A stretch of 20,480 bases of DNA from a virus. The position numbers were made by a program, and so were the translations under genes. The DNA lies in IMG/VR virus record IMGVR_UViG_3300005909_000174, positions 1-20,480 of that record. One strand, written 5' to 3'. Shown piece by piece: positions 1 to 6,033 of the stretch (positions are counted from its first letter, which is position 1; each line of letters begins with the position of its first letter). The notes under the pieces were generated by a model that did no database searches, was not told the origin of the DNA, and saw only the letters and a program-made list of their open reading frames with translations.

Positions 1-121
1 TGTTACCGTATCTTTACCTGTACCATATATAAAATTACTTAATGGCTTTACAACTTTATCACTATAGAAACTTAAACCAGATGTTACCGTATCTTTACCT
101 GTACCATATATAAAATTACTC
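1..121. repeat. 81-bp tandem repeat, two copies visible
   Basis: Bases 1-39 recur at 82-120 (tgttaccgtatctttacctg and onward), a period of 81 bp or 27 codons in frame. The copies encode KVVxPxSNFIYGTGKDTV. Bases 121-165 continue the pattern more loosely (KVYDKKVVTPTSN), and the array probably extends past the left edge. Confidence 0.8.
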
Positions 122-825
122 GTTGGGGTAACAACTTTTTTATCATAAACTTTCAAACCAGATGTTATATCTCTCTTTATTGCTTTAGCTACAGTAACGG
201 TTATATCTTTTACTTTATTTTTACTAGATCCAGTTGGTGTTCTAGTAATTGTACTAGTTACTCTTTCAATAAAGTTTTTCTCTGGTATCTTTGTCACAGT
301 TCCTGTTGCTCCTGCCCTAGCTCTAGCTTCTCTTTGTAAATCTCTTGTAGCAACTCTATCTCGTGCATCGATAATATTAGTTGCAGTTTCCCGAGATGGT
401 ATAAATCCTAAATCTTTCTGTTGTTGAATTTGTTGTTCTATTCTAGCTGCTCTAGTAGTTGTTATTTCATTTATTCTTTGTTGAAATTCCCTAGCTTGTC
501 TTTCTGCCTGAGCTTTTCTTAGGGCTTCCTGTCTGATGGCTTCTTGTCTTGCAGTCGCGAGTTCTGCTTGTTTCCTAGCTGTTTCTTGTGCCAATGCAAG
601 TAATCTGGGGTCTGCTGCTGAACCACTCCCTCCACCTCGTCTTATATTAGCTGCTCGACTCGCAGCTTCTTCTTGTGTTATTTTACCAGCTTTCCAATCT
701 TCAATGGCCTTAGTTGTTTGTTCTTGTCTAGCTCTACGAGAATCGGAACTATTACCTGAATTACTACTAGAACTTCCAGATGGAGTTACAAACTTTCCAT
801 TTCTTATTGTTTTAACTATTACCAT
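1..825 (-). CDS. Repeat-containing Gln/Ala/Arg-rich protein, C-terminus off the left edge
   Basis: The minus-strand frame is open from an ATG at 825 to base 1 (275 codons, no stop), so the gene is 3'-truncated by the window. It begins MVIVKTIRNGKFVTPSG. A Ser/Asn/Gly linker follows, then a long charged stretch rich in Gln, Ala, Arg and Glu (such as QEAIRQEALRKAQAERQ) that should form a helix or coiled coil. The visible end holds 27-residue repeats containing SNFIYGTGKDTV. No signal peptide or membrane segment is seen. Its start overlaps the stop of the upstream gene (ATGGTAA). I do not recognise a family. A virion scaffold, tail or fibre-associated protein is a guess from the repeats and the virus context. 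The plus-strand frame at 536-853 is its shadow. Confidence 0.8.
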   Translation of the reverse strand, partial: MVIVKTIRNGKFVTPSGSSSSNSGNSSDSRRARQEQTTKAIEDWKAGKITQEEAASRAANIRRGGGSGSAADPRLLALAQETARKQAELATARQEAIRQEALRKAQAERQAREFQQRINEITTTRAARIEQQIQQQKDLGFIPSRETATNIIDARDRVATRDLQREARARAGATGTVTKIPEKNFIERVTSTITRTPTGSSKNKVKDITVTVAKAIKRDITSGLKVYDKKVVTPTSNFIYGTGKDTVTSGLSFYSDKVVKPLSNFIYGTGKDTVT

Positions 826-1055
826 TGATTACATCCTTTTAATAATTTTATAGTATCAACACGATTAACTATACCATTTCTATAATCTTCAAAATAACTA
901 TTCCATTCATCGTTTGAACAAGGTCTAGTTTCTGGTTTAGTATTTTGTCGAATAACTACATTTTCTTTAGAGATTGGCTCTGATGTAATACTAAAAGCAT
1001 AAACACCCCCAACCAACAACAACCCCAGAACCCCAATTACAAATAATTTATTCAT
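819..1055 (-). CDS. Small secreted or membrane-anchored protein
   Basis: 78 residues. The N-terminus (MNKLFVIGVLGLLLVGGVYAF) is a classic signal peptide or signal anchor, followed by about 55 polar residues with two Cys (PCSNDEW and LKGCNQW) that could form a disulfide outside the cell. The start is supported by a GGGAGA ribosome-binding site just upstream of the ATG. The stop overlaps the start of the next gene, so the two are probably translationally coupled. The family is not recognised. Position beside structural genes suggests a virion or envelope protein, but nothing in the sequence proves it. Confidence 0.75.
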   Translation of the reverse strand: MNKLFVIGVLGLLLVGGVYAFSITSEPISKENVVIRQNTKPETRPCSNDEWNSYFEDYRNGIVNRVDTIKLLKGCNQW

Positions 1056-1200
1056 ATATATCTCCCGTTACAAAGTTACAATGTATGGTTACAATGTAAC
1101 AACTAGTATTTTAATCTTTATAAATCTATTTATAAGCGATTAGTGTTTCGGTATTTAAGCTTATAGAAAGATATTTAAAGAAGTAGTTAGTTAGTTATTC
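1056..1200. promoter_or_regulatory. Divergent promoter region with operator-like GTTAC repeats
   Basis: The region separates the leftward genes (start 1055) from the rightward operon (start 1201). For the rightward gene, atatttaaag at 1171-1180 is a TATA-like box about 26 nt before the ATG, which predicts a leaderless mRNA. It is followed by ttagttagttat at 1187-1198. For the leftward genes, tttataaa at 1117-1124 would place transcription start near 1094. That point lies inside a palindrome, gttacaatgtaac (1088-1100). Further GTTAC half-sites start at 1067 and 1075. The layout suits a repressor site acting on the leftward promoter. Confidence 0.6.
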
Positions 1201-1644
1201 ATGGGTGAAGACACAGGATACGAATCAGCTTTCAATGAAGCTGCCCTCAAGATGAAGAGGATACATGAGTCTCAAGATGTTATTAATTCTATGAGCGTTA
1301 ATCTTCTTATGCATAACTACGTTGCTGAGAAGTATAATTATGAAATCGTATGTGCTGAGTTAATTAATTTATTCCATGAGGTTAGTGGTAAGCTAAGTGA
1401 TAAAGAAAAAACAGAAGGAAAGAGATGGAGAGACTTACTGATAATTACCTTAGAAGTAAAACCTATATTTACATTAGAGTATCAAGATGGTTTAGGAGAA
1501 CGAAAGAAATATAATAAACACAACAGCGAGAACTGGACATTCCTTAGGAAAATTATATTTGAATTTGGAGATATGATTAGAGAGTACCTAGAGAAACATG
1601 GAATGTCTGCACCTAATCAAGAGTCGGATGGTGGCTGGGACTAA
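1201..1644 (+). CDS. Helical protein of unknown function upstream of the ATPase
   Basis: 147 residues, predicted largely helical and charged, with no signal peptide, membrane segment or recognisable motif. It is the first gene of the rightward capsid operon and starts about 26 nt after a TATA box, so it is probably translated from a leaderless message. Its stop overlaps the ATG of the ATPase gene by one base (TAATG), which suggests coupled translation and perhaps a physical or regulatory partnership with the ATPase. The family is not recognised. Confidence 0.8.
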   Translation: MGEDTGYESAFNEAALKMKRIHESQDVINSMSVNLLMHNYVAEKYNYEIVCAELINLFHEVSGKLSDKEKTEGKRWRDLLIITLEVKPIFTLEYQDGLGERKKYNKHNSENWTFLRKIIFEFGDMIREYLEKHGMSAPNQESDGGWD

Positions 1645-2534
1645 TGGTATTGCTTAGGTTTAATAAGAGTATTAAGAAATGGGATATAATAAATCAGGTA
1701 AATAAGAAGGAAGGTGATTTATATCTTGATGGTTTTCTCAAGGATAAACTTGACTTCGCTAGGAAACAACGAGCTAAGAATAATGATGTCGTTGGTATTA
1801 TATGCGGAGATGAAGGCTCTGGTAAATCTACAGCAGCAGGTAACATAATGAGATATGTTACTGACGATAGCTTTGACCCAACCAAAGATATGATTGGCTC
1901 TGATGAGAACGATGCCTATGAAAAATTAGAGAAGGTTAAGCAAGGTGGAAATATTCTATTTGATGAAGGGAATGTTTTTTTTCTATCTACAGAGACGATG
2001 AAGAGACAGCATAGGGACTTACATAAAATATTTAGTATTTTCAGACAGAAGAATCTATTTGTATTAATTGTTTTGCCGTCGTTCTTTAGACTTGGAACTT
2101 ACTTCGCTTTAGATAGATCAAAGTTTTTAATAAGAACATATCTCAATAAAGGTGAACGTTCATTCTTTGCTTACTATGGTGACAAAAGAAAGAACAAACT
2201 TTATAGAAATGGAAAGAAGATGCACGATTATCAAGTGACACCGCCAAACTTTAGAGGACGATTCACTAAATGTTTGCCACTTGAGTCTGATGAATATAAG
2301 AAGTTCAAGTTAAAGACAATGAAAGAGGCGTTTACTATAGCTAACAGGGTTAAACCTAAGACCCCATACCAAATTAGAATTGAGAGGAATGAATCGATTG
2401 TTAGAAATGGTGGTAACTTTACAGCAAAGGGGTTAGCCACTATCCTAGAGTGTTCAGCTAGTAGTGTGGAAAAAATAAGGGCACGTTTAAAGGCTGAAAG
2501 TGTCAAGAACGCCGAGGCAATAGTCGTCAATTAG
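1644..2534 (+). CDS. P-loop ATPase, probable virion assembly or genome-packaging motor
   Basis: 296 residues. Walker A is GDEGSGKST at about residues 55-63. A Walker B-like strand NILFDEGN lies at about 103-110. These are followed by FRQKNLFVLIVLPSFFRL, an arrangement seen in the Zot-like and other ATPases of filamentous and spindle-shaped viruses. The C-terminal 45 residues (AKGLATILECSASSVEKIRARL) resemble a helix-turn-helix, suggesting that the motor contacts DNA. It sits directly before the two capsid-like genes, as expected for an assembly or packaging ATPase. The exact family is not certain. The minus-strand frames inside it are shadows. Confidence 0.8.
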   Translation: MVLLRFNKSIKKWDIINQVNKKEGDLYLDGFLKDKLDFARKQRAKNNDVVGIICGDEGSGKSTAAGNIMRYVTDDSFDPTKDMIGSDENDAYEKLEKVKQGGNILFDEGNVFFLSTETMKRQHRDLHKIFSIFRQKNLFVLIVLPSFFRLGTYFALDRSKFLIRTYLNKGERSFFAYYGDKRKNKLYRNGKKMHDYQVTPPNFRGRFTKCLPLESDEYKKFKLKTMKEAFTIANRVKPKTPYQIRIERNESIVRNGGNFTAKGLATILECSASSVEKIRARLKAESVKNAEAIVVN

Positions 2535-2630
2535 CAAAATCCCCTCAATATATATAATAACTTTGCGTTAATTATTGGAATATCCAAGCCATCTGTGTCA
2601 TAAGTCACTAAGTTACACAACAAACACCGC

Positions 2631-2659
2631 TTTATAAGTAAAAATTAGTTAGTTATTTT
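2631..2659 (+). promoter_or_regulatory. Capsid-operon promoter (TATA box plus TTAGTTAGTTAT element)
   Basis: tttataag at 2631-2638 is a strong archaeal TATA-like box, 29 nt before the ATG at 2660. Exactly 14 nt after the start of the box comes ttagttagttat (2645-2656), the same element at the same offset as in the promoter before 1201. Upstream, 2535-2630 shows no ORF; it holds one GTTAC half-site near 2612. Confidence 0.65.
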
Positions 2660-2713
2660 ATGACTATATATGTTCTACAGGTTTTGAAAGGAGGTTTAAA
2701 TATTTTAAAATGA
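2660..2713 (+). CDS. 17-codon leader ORF before the first capsid gene
   Basis: ATG at 2660 lies at the predicted transcription start. The frame encodes MTIYVLQVLKGGLNILK and ends in a TGA that overlaps the capsid ATG (ATGA, 2710-2713). A GGAGG lies inside the leader at 2690-2694, about 15 nt from the capsid start, which is rather far for normal use. Leaderless initiation here followed by termination-reinitiation could set capsid output. It is equally possible that the ATG is fortuitous and this is simply a 5' UTR. Confidence 0.4.
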   Translation: MTIYVLQVLKGGLNILK

Positions 2714-3021
2714 AGTTTAAAAAGAAAGGAGGAGTTGTAGGTGACTTGATATCTGGTACAGGTGGTTTAATTATTACTACTATCGTTATCTTAGTTGTTG
2801 TTTCAACTCTTTTAGGAGCAAGTCTATTGACTGCTAATTCTATATACGCTAACGCATCTACTTTGATGGCTGGTAACTTTACAGAGGGGATCAATAATGT
2901 TTCTAGTAAAATACCAACAATCTTATTGATTGCTGCTGTTGTACTATTATTCGGTGTTATTGTACTTTTGGTAAAACAAGCTGGTGCTATGGGAATTGGA
3001 GCTGGAGGAGCTTCCTTATAA
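2710..3021 (+). CDS. Putative major capsid protein, short paralogue
   Basis: 103 residues. A basic N-terminus (MKFKKKGGVVGDL) leads into a first hydrophobic helix (about 19-40). A short loop with three N-glycosylation sequons follows, then a second hydrophobic helix (about 69-88) and a Gly-rich tail (GAMGIGAGGASL). Two hydrophobic helices in a roughly 100-residue protein is the architecture of spindle-shaped archaeal virus capsid proteins, and position after a P-loop ATPase fits. Alternatives are an archaeal pilin-like protein (the KKGG before the hydrophobic helix is reminiscent of a class III signal peptide) or another membrane virion protein. Its N- and C-terminal coding blocks are identical at nucleotide level to those of the next gene. 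Confidence 0.7.
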   Translation: MKFKKKGGVVGDLISGTGGLIITTIVILVVVSTLLGASLLTANSIYANASTLMAGNFTEGINNVSSKIPTILLIAAVVLLFGVIVLLVKQAGAMGIGAGGASL

Positions 3022-3032
3022 AGTAGTTAACT

Positions 3033-3605
3033 ATGAGGTTTAAAAAGAAAGGAGGAGTTGTAGGTGACTTGATATCTGGTACAGGTGGTTTAATCATCTT
3101 AACCGTTATTGTTCTAGTTATAGTATCAACTCTTCTTGCCGCAAACCTTTTAGGTGCAGATGATACAACAACTAATACTGTTGCTAATGAAACAGGTGCA
3201 TGGCTTAATTCCACTGGATATACATTAGCTAATGTAAATTCTAGTAATAGTGCTTATACTATTACTGAGGTTTGGGCAAATGCAACAGCTACAGCATATC
3301 TTGTTCCATCTGCTAACTATACAGTTTCTACTGGTGGTGTTCTGACGAATGCTACTGTTATTCCAAGTGCTACAGAATATAATGACGTTAACGTAAGTTA
3401 TACATACATATATTCTACAGATAATGTTTACGAAGTAACTTCCAATGCTATGGGTGGAAACCTAACAGCTGGAATCAATAACGTCTCTAGTAAAATACCA
3501 ACAATCTTATTGATTGCTGCTGTTGTACTATTATTCGGTGTTATTGTACTTTTGGTAAAACAATCAGGAGCTATGGGAATAGGATCTGGAGAAGCATCTC
3601 TATAA
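3033..3605 (+). CDS. Putative major capsid protein, long glycosylated paralogue
   Basis: 190 residues. Residues 1-22 and the last 43 or so are nearly identical to the 103-residue protein, but about 87 residues are inserted between the two hydrophobic helices (about 22-40 and 156-175). The insert is Thr/Ser/Asn-rich and beta-like, with motifs YTITEVW, NYTVSTGG and VNVSYTYIYS, and the protein has about nine N-x-S/T sequons. It looks like a surface-exposed, heavily glycosylated decoration domain carried by a capsid subunit. It begins 11 nt after the short paralogue, so both should be co-transcribed. A minor or decorated capsid protein is the likeliest role. The minus-strand frames at 2664-2894 and 2987-3214 are shadows. 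Confidence 0.7.
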   Translation: MRFKKKGGVVGDLISGTGGLIILTVIVLVIVSTLLAANLLGADDTTTNTVANETGAWLNSTGYTLANVNSSNSAYTITEVWANATATAYLVPSANYTVSTGGVLTNATVIPSATEYNDVNVSYTYIYSTDNVYEVTSNAMGGNLTAGINNVSSKIPTILLIAAVVLLFGVIVLLVKQSGAMGIGSGEASL

Positions 3606-3631
3606 AGAAATAGATAAAAAAAATTTATTCA

Positions 3632-3654
3632 GTCTCTATTAATTTAAAAGAGAC
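3632..3654. terminator. Hairpin downstream of the capsid operon
   Basis: gtctct (3632-3637) pairs with agagac (3649-3654) around an AT loop. A-rich runs lie on both sides, so the minus-strand transcript would carry a U-run. It sits between convergent operons and may serve either. Confidence 0.4.
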
Positions 3655-3663
3655 ACAAAAAAA

Positions 3664-3695
3664 AGTGGGGGGGAAACCACACTGGCATCCCCACT
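3664..3695. terminator. Second hairpin between convergent operons
   Basis: agtgggg (3664-3670) pairs with ccccact (3689-3695). On the minus strand the stem is followed by an uninterrupted T-run (the complement of 3655-3663), which suits termination of the leftward operon ending at 3719. Confidence 0.5.
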
Positions 3696-3718
3696 ATAAT
3701 CCATAATAAATATTATTT

Positions 3719-4015
3719 TTATGGAAAGATATTATTGTAAGAAATATTAGAATTAATATTATCGTTAGGACTATTAATTAAGTAGTCACCAAAAGCATGA
3801 TTAACTATCCGTCCTTTAGAAGTTATTATTGTTAATGTTCCGTATACACTATCAGAACTAGTAGTGTTCTTTATCTTATTAACTGCAAACTTAAGAGGAT
3901 CACTTGTACATTCATTAACTCTCTCGGTGAAGAAATAGAAAGAAATATATGCTATTGATAAAATTATCAATAAATAACAAATCTTAGCTACTAAATCTTT
4001 AGGCAGAGGTTTCAT
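3719..4015 (-). CDS. Membrane-anchored protein with external C-terminal domain
   Basis: 98 residues. After a short basic N-terminus there is one hydrophobic helix (about 11-30, AKICYLLIILSIAYISFYFF), then a polar domain of about 65 residues with one Cys and one or more N-glycosylation sequons (KNTTSS, SNISYN). Its ATG overlaps the stop of the 100-residue frame upstream (TGATG), and it is the last gene of the leftward membrane-protein operon. The family is not recognised. A virion membrane protein is the reasonable inference. Confidence 0.7.
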   Translation of the reverse strand: MKPLPKDLVAKICYLLIILSIAYISFYFFTERVNECTSDPLKFAVNKIKNTTSSDSVYGTLTIITSKGRIVNHAFGDYLINSPNDNINSNISYNNIFP

Positions 4016-4217
4016 CAGTCTGCTCCGTCTGTATCTGTAGATTCTGGTTCATCTGTTGTAGTATTGATATTAGTTGAATCCTGAAGTAACTCTCGTCTTC
4101 CATGTTTTTCATTTCCTTTAACAACTGGTTTTCTTGCATCAATGCTATCAACTGTTTCTCTACATCCACTTGGGTCTCGTTTGATACTTTCCGGGTCGGT
4201 TCTGTTTTGTTCGTCAT
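3999..4217 (-). CDS. Short coiled-coil protein
   Basis: 72 residues, no membrane segment. The core (KQLIALMQENQLLKEM and ISILQQMNQNLQIQT) is strongly heptad-like, so a coiled-coil oligomer is likely. The start is well supported: AAGGAGG lies 5 nt before the ATG, one of the best ribosome-binding sites in the window. The whole gene up to 4015 lies inside a second open frame (4015-4317) read one phase away, so one of the two may be spurious or both may be coded. Its 3' end overlaps the next gene by 17 nt. Confidence 0.7.
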   Translation of the reverse strand: MTNKTEPTRKVSNETQVDVEKQLIALMQENQLLKEMKNMEDESYFRIQLISILQQMNQNLQIQTEQTDETSA

Positions 4218-4317
4218 ATTTCCTCCTTAATGTTTTTAGTTCTTTTTTACCTCTTTGGTTTAAAATCATATAGAATCCGAAAAGGATTAATATTAGTAAA
4301 GTTATTAGTAGCCACAT
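4015..4317 (-). CDS. Single-pass membrane protein overlapping the coiled-coil gene
   Basis: The frame from the ATG at 4317 gives 100 residues. It starts one base after the stop of the 231-residue gene and its TGA overlaps the ATG of the next gene, which is the junction style used throughout this genome. Residues 1-20 (MWLLITLLILILFGFYMILN) are a membrane helix, followed by a basic stretch. From about residue 35 on, the sequence shares its DNA with the coiled-coil gene in another phase and is low-complexity (TTTDEPESTDTDGAD). The membrane part looks real; the C-terminal two-thirds could be real dual coding or a by-product. An in-frame ATG at 4350 is less likely. Confidence 0.55.
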   Translation of the reverse strand: MWLLITLLILILFGFYMILNQRGKKELKTLRRKYDEQNRTDPESIKRDPSGCRETVDSIDARKPVVKGNEKHGRRELLQDSTNINTTTDEPESTDTDGAD

Positions 4318-4318
4318 T

Positions 4319-5014
4319 TTAAGCTGGGAGTATTCCCGAACCTCCAGCACATATTGTATCTGCTTGTGATAATGCTCTTACTAAGGGAGCAGTAGCATCT
4401 TCAGCAGCTTGCATTAATGTAGCGGTTTCAGATATTAATACTCCAATTTGATCTATCAATAACCATAAAGCAATTATCATAATTATTAGGAATATACCAT
4501 TTATCATGATAGTTCCATATTTCTGCATAAAGGTTTCTTTTCTATATCTCTCTTGAATATTCTTTCTTATAGCAACGTGCATATATCTCATATCTCTATC
4601 TATAGGTTCAATGTCTAACATATTCATTTTAGCATCTAAATCACCTAAAAGAAAATTATACCAATATCCATCTTGCCCAACTGCAAACCAATATTCGTTC
4701 TTATTCATCTTACGGCCATAAGCAGCTCTATAGCTTTTTAGTTTTCTAAGATAAAGTATTTCTTCTCCACCATCACCAATCTTAATTAATCTTGCACGAT
4801 CTTTATATGCAACCTTATATCCCTGGCCACCAATGTTTTCAAATAGAATAATTTTATATTTGAATTTCTTATTGGTCATAAAAATCCATATACCAATCGC
4901 TATAGAAATAAAAACCAGAACAGCAATTAATATATAAGTTATAGTACCACCAAAAGAACTAGTTAGTGATGGAAGACTAATATCTCCTGTACTTATACCA
5001 AGAACTTGTCCCAT
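4319..5014 (-). CDS. Two-helix membrane protein with a cytosolic or internal domain
   Basis: 231 residues. A short N-terminal segment precedes membrane helix 1 (about 25-46). A soluble domain of about 120 residues follows (50-165) with beta-like stretches such as KYKIILFENIGGQGYKVAY and many aromatic residues. Membrane helix 2 (about 168-195) comes next, then a small tail with one Cys. It is the largest gene of the leftward membrane operon and a plausible virion or egress protein. I do not recognise a family. Its ATG overlaps the stop of the 43-residue gene before it by one base (TAATG). Confidence 0.75.
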   Translation of the reverse strand: MGQVLGISTGDISLPSLTSSFGGTITYILIAVLVFISIAIGIWIFMTNKKFKYKIILFENIGGQGYKVAYKDRARLIKIGDGGEEILYLRKLKSYRAAYGRKMNKNEYWFAVGQDGYWYNFLLGDLDAKMNMLDIEPIDRDMRYMHVAIRKNIQERYRKETFMQKYGTIMINGIFLIIMIIALWLLIDQIGVLISETATLMQAAEDATAPLVRALSQADTICAGGSGILPA

Positions 5015-5145
5015 TAATCTAAGTCCTCACTCTCTACATTTAAACAAGGTCCCATCATATAATCATGCCAAGATAGTTTACCTTTTTTTTCTTTCATAAC
5101 ATTGTAATCTACGTCGTCAAACGCTTCATTAATAGTCTTCACCAT
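5014..5145 (-). CDS. 43-residue acidic protein, first gene of the membrane operon
   Basis: The short frame begins MVKTINEAFDDVDYNVMKEK and contains LSWHDYMMGPC near its end. It stops at TAATG, overlapping the next gene. It starts 8-9 nt after the transcription start predicted from a TATA box that carries the shared TTAGTTA element, so it is very likely translated. There is no signal peptide or membrane helix. Function unknown. Confidence 0.65.
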   Translation of the reverse strand: MVKTINEAFDDVDYNVMKEKKGKLSWHDYMMGPCLNVESEDLD

Positions 5146-5153
5146 ATTCTTAT

Positions 5154-5182
5154 TAAATAAGTAACTAACTTATAGTTTAAAT
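5154..5182 (-). promoter_or_regulatory. Promoter of the leftward membrane-protein operon
   Basis: On the minus strand atttaaac (5175-5182) is a TATA-like box, and ttagttac begins exactly 14 nt after the start of that box. The same spacing occurs in the two rightward promoters. Predicted transcription start is near 5154, giving an 8-9 nt leader before the ATG at 5145. Confidence 0.6.
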
Positions 5183-5188
5183 AGTTTT

Positions 5189-5380
5189 CTATGAAGCAGC
5201 TTTTTTCTGAATTCTCCAACAATTGAGATGAAAGTGATAACCAAGCTGTCTCGTTCTCTTCTGCTCAGGAGTTATAATTCCTCTACAAGCAATACATACC
5301 TTAGTTCCAGGAGGGTAGTTTCTACCTTTCCTTTTTCTTTCACCTATTTCTATTAGTTTTTTTATAATTCCCATCAGCAT
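5189..5380 (-). CDS. Small LIM/zinc-finger-like protein
   Basis: About 63 residues from the ATG at 5380 (ATGs at 5404 and 5374 are in the same frame; the start is uncertain). A basic helix (KKLIEIGERKRKGRN) precedes CIACRGIITPEQ and GYHFHLNCW. The spacing C-x2-C...H-x-H/x2-C resembles half of a LIM or treble-clef zinc site. It overlaps the 3' end of the upstream HEXXH gene in another phase. One of a family of small metal-binding proteins in this virus; partner unknown. Confidence 0.65.
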   Translation of the reverse strand: MLMGIIKKLIEIGERKRKGRNYPPGTKVCIACRGIITPEQKRTRQLGYHFHLNCWRIQKKAAS

Positions 5381-5639
5381 ATTTGTTGCACCACCACTCC
5401 TCATAAATTACTAGAAATATATAAATTGCCCAAGCAGTTACGGCTGTAGAATACCATTCTCTAAATACGATAGCCACCATTAAAAAGAATACCCAGAAAT
5501 TAAAAAACCATCCTTGAAGTAGAACAAGATATGACTTTTCAGTATTGAAAATAAGATGTCCTTTCTCGTGAAACCATTTCCAACTTCCTTTCTTACAACC
5601 GAATATCTTTCCGGTTGTTACATCACAATGAGTTATCAT
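5340..5639 (-). CDS. Small membrane protein with an HEXXH zinc-protease motif
   Basis: 99 residues. HEKGH at residues 24-28 fits the HEXXH signature of zinc metallopeptidases. It lies just before two hydrophobic helices (about 38-59 and 62-80), so the active site would sit at the membrane surface. A Cys pair (C5, C15) precedes it. The start has a GAGGAGA ribosome-binding site and overlaps the previous stop (ATGA). Membrane HEXXH proteases are usually much longer, so this would be a minimal version. Processing of a capsid or membrane protein, or host lysis, are guesses. A five-residue motif alone can arise by chance. Confidence 0.65.
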   Translation of the reverse strand: MITHCDVTTGKIFGCKKGSWKWFHEKGHLIFNTEKSYLVLLQGWFFNFWVFFLMVAIVFREWYSTAVTAWAIYIFLVIYEEWWCNKYADGNYKKTNRNR

Positions 5640-5782
5640 TGTCTCCTCGCAGCTTCGACTTTTAGTTTAGCACAATTCTCACAATAAAAACCGTCCTCAA
5701 ACTCTACTGGTTTTGACTGTGCAAACATTGCTCCTATTCCAGCAGTTATCTTTTGCTTACATTTCATACAAAATGGTGACAT
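5636..5782 (-). CDS. 48-residue zinc-ribbon-like protein
   Basis: The frame begins MSPFCMKCKQKITAG and contains FYCENCAKLK, two C-x2-C knuckles about 28 residues apart, the layout of a minimal zinc ribbon. It ends at an ATGA overlap with the HEXXH gene, and the start follows the upstream stop directly (TAAATG). A protein-protein or nucleic-acid-binding role is likely from the fold, but no target can be named. Confidence 0.7.
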   Translation of the reverse strand: MSPFCMKCKQKITAGIGAMFAQSKPVEFEDGFYCENCAKLKVEAARRQ

Positions 5783-5992
5783 TTAATTTTTCCTCCTTGT
5801 TTTATAATATTTAAATATAGTATAGAAACAAGTTAGAGTTGTTATCGGTCCCATTAGACAGGCTGAGATTACGGTTTTAATTGGGTGAGGTTGGGATCTA
5901 ACATAACTCCATCCTTTTATCAATGACTGAGTAGCTGAAAAAGAAAATCCACCTATCAGAACCCATATAGCTATTATAAATTGTGTTTTCAT
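5783..5992 (-). CDS. Small protein with two hydrophobic segments
   Basis: 69 residues. Hydrophobic segment 1 (about 4-22, QFIIAIWVLIGGFSFSA) and segment 2 (about 40-60, TVISACLMGPITTLTCFYTI) flank a polar loop, and the end is strongly basic (KYYKTRRKN). It is probably a membrane protein with its C-terminus inside. Its stop abuts the next start. Function unknown; a holin-like or membrane-remodelling role would be speculation. Confidence 0.65.
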   Translation of the reverse strand: MKTQFIIAIWVLIGGFSFSATQSLIKGWSYVRSQPHPIKTVISACLMGPITTLTCFYTIFKYYKTRRKN

Positions 5993-6033
5993 TGTTTCAC
6001 AAAAGGCTTAAAGAAGGTATTATCTACCCTTTT

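Noticed and set aside
536-853. Plus-strand open frame of 105 codons
   Set aside because: It lies antisense to the repeat-rich gene that is open from 825 to the left edge. That gene has clear repeats and a coupled start; the plus frame reads as a compositional shadow.
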